Below are positions 15,579-18,497 of a stretch of 18,497 bases of DNA, one piece after another. Origin of the DNA: DATDOO01 sp035293245 (GTDB lineage Bacteria; Pseudomonadota; Gammaproteobacteria; Methylococcales; Methylococcaceae); NCBI GenBank assembly GCA_035293245.1, contig DATDOO010000258.1:1-18497 (forward strand), in the 5' to 3' direction. The notes beneath the pieces are model-generated. The model made no database searches and was not told the DNA's origin. It saw nothing but the letters and a program-made list of their open reading frames with translations. A program made the translations under genes and the position numbers. The number at the start of each line of letters is the position of its first letter. Position 1 is the first letter of the stretch.

Positions 15579-17123
15579 CTATTCCAGCCCGAAGAATCCC
15601 CGAATCCGGCCGAGCAGGTTGTTCTGTTGCTGCGCCATCTGCTGGGCGGCGGATTCGGAGTCCAGCTCGTGTTGCAGGTTTTCCAGGGCGAAACGGCGCC
15701 GCACCAGCAAGGCGCTGATTTCCTCGGCCAGTTCCGGGCGGCGGGCCAGCACGTCCTGGAAAGACTCCTTGTCGAGCCGGTAAGCCAAAACTTCCGTTTT
15801 GGCGATCACCGTGGCGCTACGCGGCGCACCGGTCATCAGCCCCATTTCTCCCAAGAATTGGCCGCCCCGCACCGTATCGATCCGCCGCCGCCCGCCGTCC
15901 GGCAGTTCCAGGAATACGTCGGCCTCGCCGCTGGTGAGGATGTACAGCCAGTGGGCCACCGCCCCCTGGCGGGTGATGGTGTCTCCCTGGGCGAAAGGCG
16001 CGTAGACCAGCCGCTCGCCGATCTCGCTCAACTCGGTTTCGCGCAGGGCGCTGAACAGTTCCACATGGCGCAGGGCGTCCAGGCGCTCCCGCAGGCGGCG
16101 CGTCAGCTTGGCCTGCTCGTGCTTTTCGTCGCGTTGCGTCAGGTCGACGTGATATTCCGGGTAAGCGAAGCGCACCCCCGCCCGTTGCAGGGCGGCGAAG
16201 ATGCGGCTGCGCGTTTCCGACGCCGTCGGACCGTCCTGACCGGGGTCCAGGAGCCAGTAAAGCAGGGAATAGCGCGAGATTCCCGCGTCGAAGCCCAGCA
16301 GTACGCAACACGCGGACGGCCAGTTGGCGATGTTGGCGATATTGCCCTCGCGCACCGCTTTTTCCGCGGTCTGGATGATCTTGCCGGACGGGATGTCCGC
16401 CGGAGCGCTGAATTCGACCGAACGCCGCCACTGCGCCGGATTGCCGCGCTTTCGCCCGAGCACGGCGAACTTGCCTTTCATCAACTGGCTGTTGGGGATG
16501 ATCACCGTTTCCCACTGCACCGTCTCGACGGCGGTGTAGCGCCAGCGAATTTCCACCACCCGGCCGGTCACGTCGTCCACGCGAATCCAGTCGCCGGTCT
16601 GGATGGAATTGTCCAGTTGCAGCGCCAACCCGCCGAGAATGTTGCCCAGCGTGTCCTGCATGGAAAACGCCAGCACTGCGGTCATTACCGCCGAGGTGGT
16701 GACGATGCCGGACAAATCCAGCCCGGCCTCGTGCAGGCGGACGATGAACCAGGCGCAATAACCGACCAGTTCCGCCAGGTCTTCCAGGATGCGCAGGGGC
16801 TGGACCCGGAACAGGGGCAGGAGGAGGCGGAACAGGAACAGGCCGGACAGCCGGACCAGCGCCATGCCTCCGGCGAGGATACTGATTTCGCGCACGCCGC
16901 GAGCCAGGGGGTCGAAGCCGAGGGTATGCAGCAAGCCGCCAAGCAAGAGTCCGCCGAGGGTGAGCAGGAAAAACAGCAGGGTGGCGGCCACCGGCTTGCG
17001 GTCCTGCGGCCGCCAGCGCCACAACAGACCCGCGACGATCAGGGCGAGCGCGAGAAGCTGCCCGAGGTTGTCGTGCCAGGCAAAGCGGTGAAGTTCTTTC
17101 CAGAAGGATAAGGATACGTCCAT
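15579..17123 (-). CDS. MscS-type mechanosensitive channel with cyclic-nucleotide-binding domain
   Basis: A 514-residue inner-membrane protein. Three to four hydrophobic helices fall at about 20-36, 45-66, 80-104 and 117-132. They are followed by the pore-lining MscS helix (138-170, SGIVTTSAVMTAVLAFSMQD then TLGNILGGLALQLDN) and the MscS beta domain (IQTGDWIRVDDVTGRVVEIRWR, IIPNSQLMKGKF). The C-terminus (about 350-475) is a cNMP-binding fold with the phosphate-binding cassette FLGEMGLMTGAPRSATV, where Glu426 and Arg435 are the expected cyclic-nucleotide contacts. This architecture is that of the bacterial cyclic-nucleotide-gated (bCNG) branch of the MscS superfamily. A Gln-rich tail ends the protein. 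It starts 24 bases after mfnB stops, so the two are probably one transcript. Confidence 0.93.
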   Translation of the reverse strand: MDVSLSFWKELHRFAWHDNLGQLLALALIVAGLLWRWRPQDRKPVAATLLFFLLTLGGLLLGGLLHTLGFDPLARGVREISILAGGMALVRLSGLFLFRLLLPLFRVQPLRILEDLAELVGYCAWFIVRLHEAGLDLSGIVTTSAVMTAVLAFSMQDTLGNILGGLALQLDNSIQTGDWIRVDDVTGRVVEIRWRYTAVETVQWETVIIPNSQLMKGKFAVLGRKRGNPAQWRRSVEFSAPADIPSGKIIQTAEKAVREGNIANIANWPSACCVLLGFDAGISRYSLLYWLLDPGQDGPTASETRSRIFAALQRAGVRFAYPEYHVDLTQRDEKHEQAKLTRRLRERLDALRHVELFSALRETELSEIGERLVYAPFAQGDTITRQGAVAHWLYILTSGEADVFLELPDGGRRRIDTVRGGQFLGEMGLMTGAPRSATVIAKTEVLAYRLDKESFQDVLARRPELAEEISALLVRRRFALENLQHELDSESAAQQMAQQQNNLLGRIRGFFGLE

Positions 17124-17147
17124 GGGGGCAGAGGTCCCTTAATAGAG

Positions 17148-17831
17148 TTAGAGTAGAGGATGAATCCGCCGCCGCACGTTGCCTAGCGCCTGAATATCCA
17201 GCGCGGCGGTGCGTTTTGTCGCGGCGCACAGCGCGCCGCGAAAGCCGAGGTAATCGGGCTGCAGGGCCAGGAGGGGCGCGATGTCCGCCTCGCGCAACGA
17301 CCCGGCCAGCCCCCGCAGGAGGCCCGACCCGCGCCCCCTGTCGAGGAAGGCGCGCAGTTCGGCCTCGCCGAGAAGGTCGCGCAGCGAGCCGGCGCGTTTG
17401 TCGCGGGTATCGAGCATGACGCCGGCGAAACCGGTCCGCGCGATGGGCTCGATCCACTCCGGAGCGGGGCCGTCGTCGGCGAACAAGACGGCAATCAGCC
17501 GCGCGCCGTTTCGGGCAATGCCGGTGAGGGATTCCAGCACACCGTCCCAATCGCCCCCGGGAAAAAAACCGATCTTGACGTAGTCCACCCCGGTGGCAGC
17601 CAGCGTTTCCACGGCCGCACGCACGACCTGGGGCGACATGGGCAAATCGCCCGCCGTGGCGGAAAAAGGGCGCTTCCCGCCCAGTTCCGCGACCACGTGG
17701 CGCACGGTGGCGAGCGGCAGCGCGCCGAGCGCGCCCTCCGCCGGGTTTTTCAGGTCGACGAGATCCGCACCGCCCTGCAAAGCAAGGCGCGCTTCCTCCA
17801 ACGAGACCACGCTGGCCAGAAAGCCCGTCAT
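17148..17831 (-). CDS. mfnB: (5-formylfuran-3-yl)methyl phosphate synthase, MfnB-like (DUF556)
   Basis: A 227-residue TIM-barrel enzyme of the MfnB family. In methanogens MfnB condenses two glyceraldehyde-3-phosphates into the furan precursor of methanofuran. In methylotrophs the family serves methylofuran, the C1 carrier of the tetrahydromethanopterin-linked formyl pathway. Signatures are VDLKNPAEGALGA (Lys28), DYVKIGFF (Lys86) and GVMLDTRDK (Asp141, Lys145), which I take to be the counterparts of the lysines and aspartate reported as catalytic in the archaeal enzyme. An in-frame ATG at 17843 would add four residues, but GGAG (complement of 17838-17841) lies six bases before the ATG at 17831, so that start is chosen. 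Its upstream neighbour is a DUF447 gene, a recurrent partner in this pathway. Confidence 0.9.
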   Translation of the reverse strand: MTGFLASVVSLEEARLALQGGADLVDLKNPAEGALGALPLATVRHVVAELGGKRPFSATAGDLPMSPQVVRAAVETLAATGVDYVKIGFFPGGDWDGVLESLTGIARNGARLIAVLFADDGPAPEWIEPIARTGFAGVMLDTRDKRAGSLRDLLGEAELRAFLDRGRGSGLLRGLAGSLREADIAPLLALQPDYLGFRGALCAATKRTAALDIQALGNVRRRIHPLL

Positions 17832-17837
17832 GCTTTT

Positions 17838-17841
17838 CTCC
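17838..17841 (-). promoter_or_regulatory. Ribosome binding site deciding the mfnB start
   Basis: GGAG on the - strand, 6 bases before the ATG at 17831, favours that start over the in-frame ATG at 17843. Confidence 0.65.
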
Positions 17842-17887
17842 ATCCGGATGGACAGGAATGGTCAGCGGAGACCGGAACGTGCCACTT

Positions 17888-17983
17888 TCCCCTCCCCCCG
17901 CGGGGGAGGGTGGGGGTGAGTAAAATCAAGGCGTGCGGCTTTTTTGATCGCCCCCATCCCGGCCTTCCCCCGTGGGGGGAAGG
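17888..17983. repeat. Pair of facing REP-like hairpins
   Basis: The first hairpin is CCTCCCCC-CGC-GGGGGAGG (17891-17909), followed by GTGGGGGTGAG. The second is CCTTCCCCC-GTG-GGGGGAAGG (17963-17983), preceded by CGCCCCCATCCCGG. The two units are inverted relative to one another, so the flanks GTGGGGGTG and CGCCCCCATC also pair approximately. This resembles a paired REP element in the 185-base gap between the DUF447 gene and mfnB. It could stabilise or attenuate their shared transcript. The remainder of the gap shows nothing else clear. Confidence 0.7.
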
Positions 17984-18016
17984 AGTTAAACCCGGAAGGC
18001 TGAAGATTGTTTCCAA

Positions 18017-18497
18017 TCAACCCCCTTTACTATGGCCATGCTCGATGCCGATGCAGTCGCCTTCGATCTCGCCCAGCTCCTGTGCGACGATGAACTCGGC
18101 GGTCACCCGATCTGCGTGTGTTACCTCCATGATTTCGCGGATACGCGCCTCGCGTTCCTCCGACGTCATGGTCTTTCTTTTGTGCGCCGCGACGGTTTCC
18201 ATCAGCCAGTCCCAGGCTTCCTGTTCCCGTTCGCCGGCGGTCTTGCCGTGGATGATGCGGAGGTAATCCAGTTCGGTTTCGATTTTGCCCCAGGGCAGGA
18301 TGTCGAGCCGGCTGACCAGGATCGCCGCTTCCAGCACAGCGAACTGGGCGCGGTTGAAGCCCTGGAACGGGGCATGTTGCTCGCTGTGCAGCGGGCGGCA
18401 GAGGAGGCGCGGACGGATGTGGTCCTCCTCGACCGAGTCCAGCGCCACTTCGGTGTGCGCCAGGCACTGAGCCAGCCGGAGGCAAGCCACGCGTGTC
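18017..18497 (-). CDS. DUF447-family protein, N-terminus beyond the window
   Basis: The - strand frame is open from the right edge to a TGA at 18017-18019, giving about 159 visible residues. The first 100 match the C-terminal half of DUF447, a flavin-reductase-like split-barrel family repeatedly found in methanofuran/tetrahydromethanopterin gene sets (VACLRLAQCLAHTEVALDSV, FNRAQFAVLEAAILVSRLDI, KIETELDYLRIIHGKTAGER). Its exact biochemical role is not established to my knowledge. The last 50 or so residues (TMTSEEREARIREIMEVTHA, then DRVTAEFIVAQELGEIEGD and a His-rich end) look like an added helical extension beyond the domain. The gene lies upstream of mfnB on the same strand. Confidence 0.8.
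   Translation of the reverse strand, partial: TRVACLRLAQCLAHTEVALDSVEEDHIRPRLLCRPLHSEQHAPFQGFNRAQFAVLEAAILVSRLDILPWGKIETELDYLRIIHGKTAGEREQEAWDWLMETVAAHKRKTMTSEEREARIREIMEVTHADRVTAEFIVAQELGEIEGDCIGIEHGHSKGG

Overview
The window is GC-rich bacterial chromosome. It probably comes from a methylotrophic gammaproteobacterium of the Methylococcaceae type. The evidence is a trxA-rho pair of gammaproteobacterial type, an oligopeptidase A close to the enteric enzyme, and at the right end an MfnB-like methylofuran-precursor synthase beside a DUF447 protein. That last pair belongs with tetrahydromethanopterin/methylofuran C1 metabolism. The taxonomic placement is inference, because no rRNA is present.

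Left end (1-1384) is accessory DNA of lower GC. It holds the tail of a winged-helix-like protein cut by the window edge, a G-run palindromic repeat, a hicA-hicB toxin-antitoxin pair, and about 420 bases of gene-poor DNA with two further dispersed palindromes and a possible coding remnant. A PfkB-family sugar kinase (1385-2275, +) then converges on ispG (2291-3514, -).

From 3725 to 15471 every gene is on the + strand and tightly packed: trxA, rho, mrp/apbC, a 160-residue unknown membrane-anchored protein, dcd, a dicarboxylate/amino acid symporter, a class II aldolase-family protein, a small bridging ORF, a macrodomain hydrolase, an M18 aminopeptidase, oligopeptidase A and an unknown 168-residue protein. 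Many junctions overlap or lie within 5 bases. A candidate promoter and a C-rich, G-poor leader precede rho.

The standout is dcd. The dCTP deaminase frame is interrupted by a complete 379-residue intein (7438-8574) placed between Arg116 and a native Cys in the catalytic motif. Removing it leaves exactly 188 residues, the normal size of the enzyme. The intein has the N- and C-terminal splicing blocks, an HNH homing-endonuclease core, a charged repeat-like linker and a helix-turn-helix segment. The serine/arginine part and the glutamate part of the active site fall in different exteins, so dCTP deaminase activity should depend on splicing.

The right end (15579-18497) is on the - strand: a DUF447 protein (N-terminus outside the window), a paired REP-like hairpin, mfnB, and 24 bases later an MscS-type channel with a C-terminal cyclic-nucleotide-binding domain. 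No tRNA, rRNA, CRISPR array or complete insertion sequence was seen.
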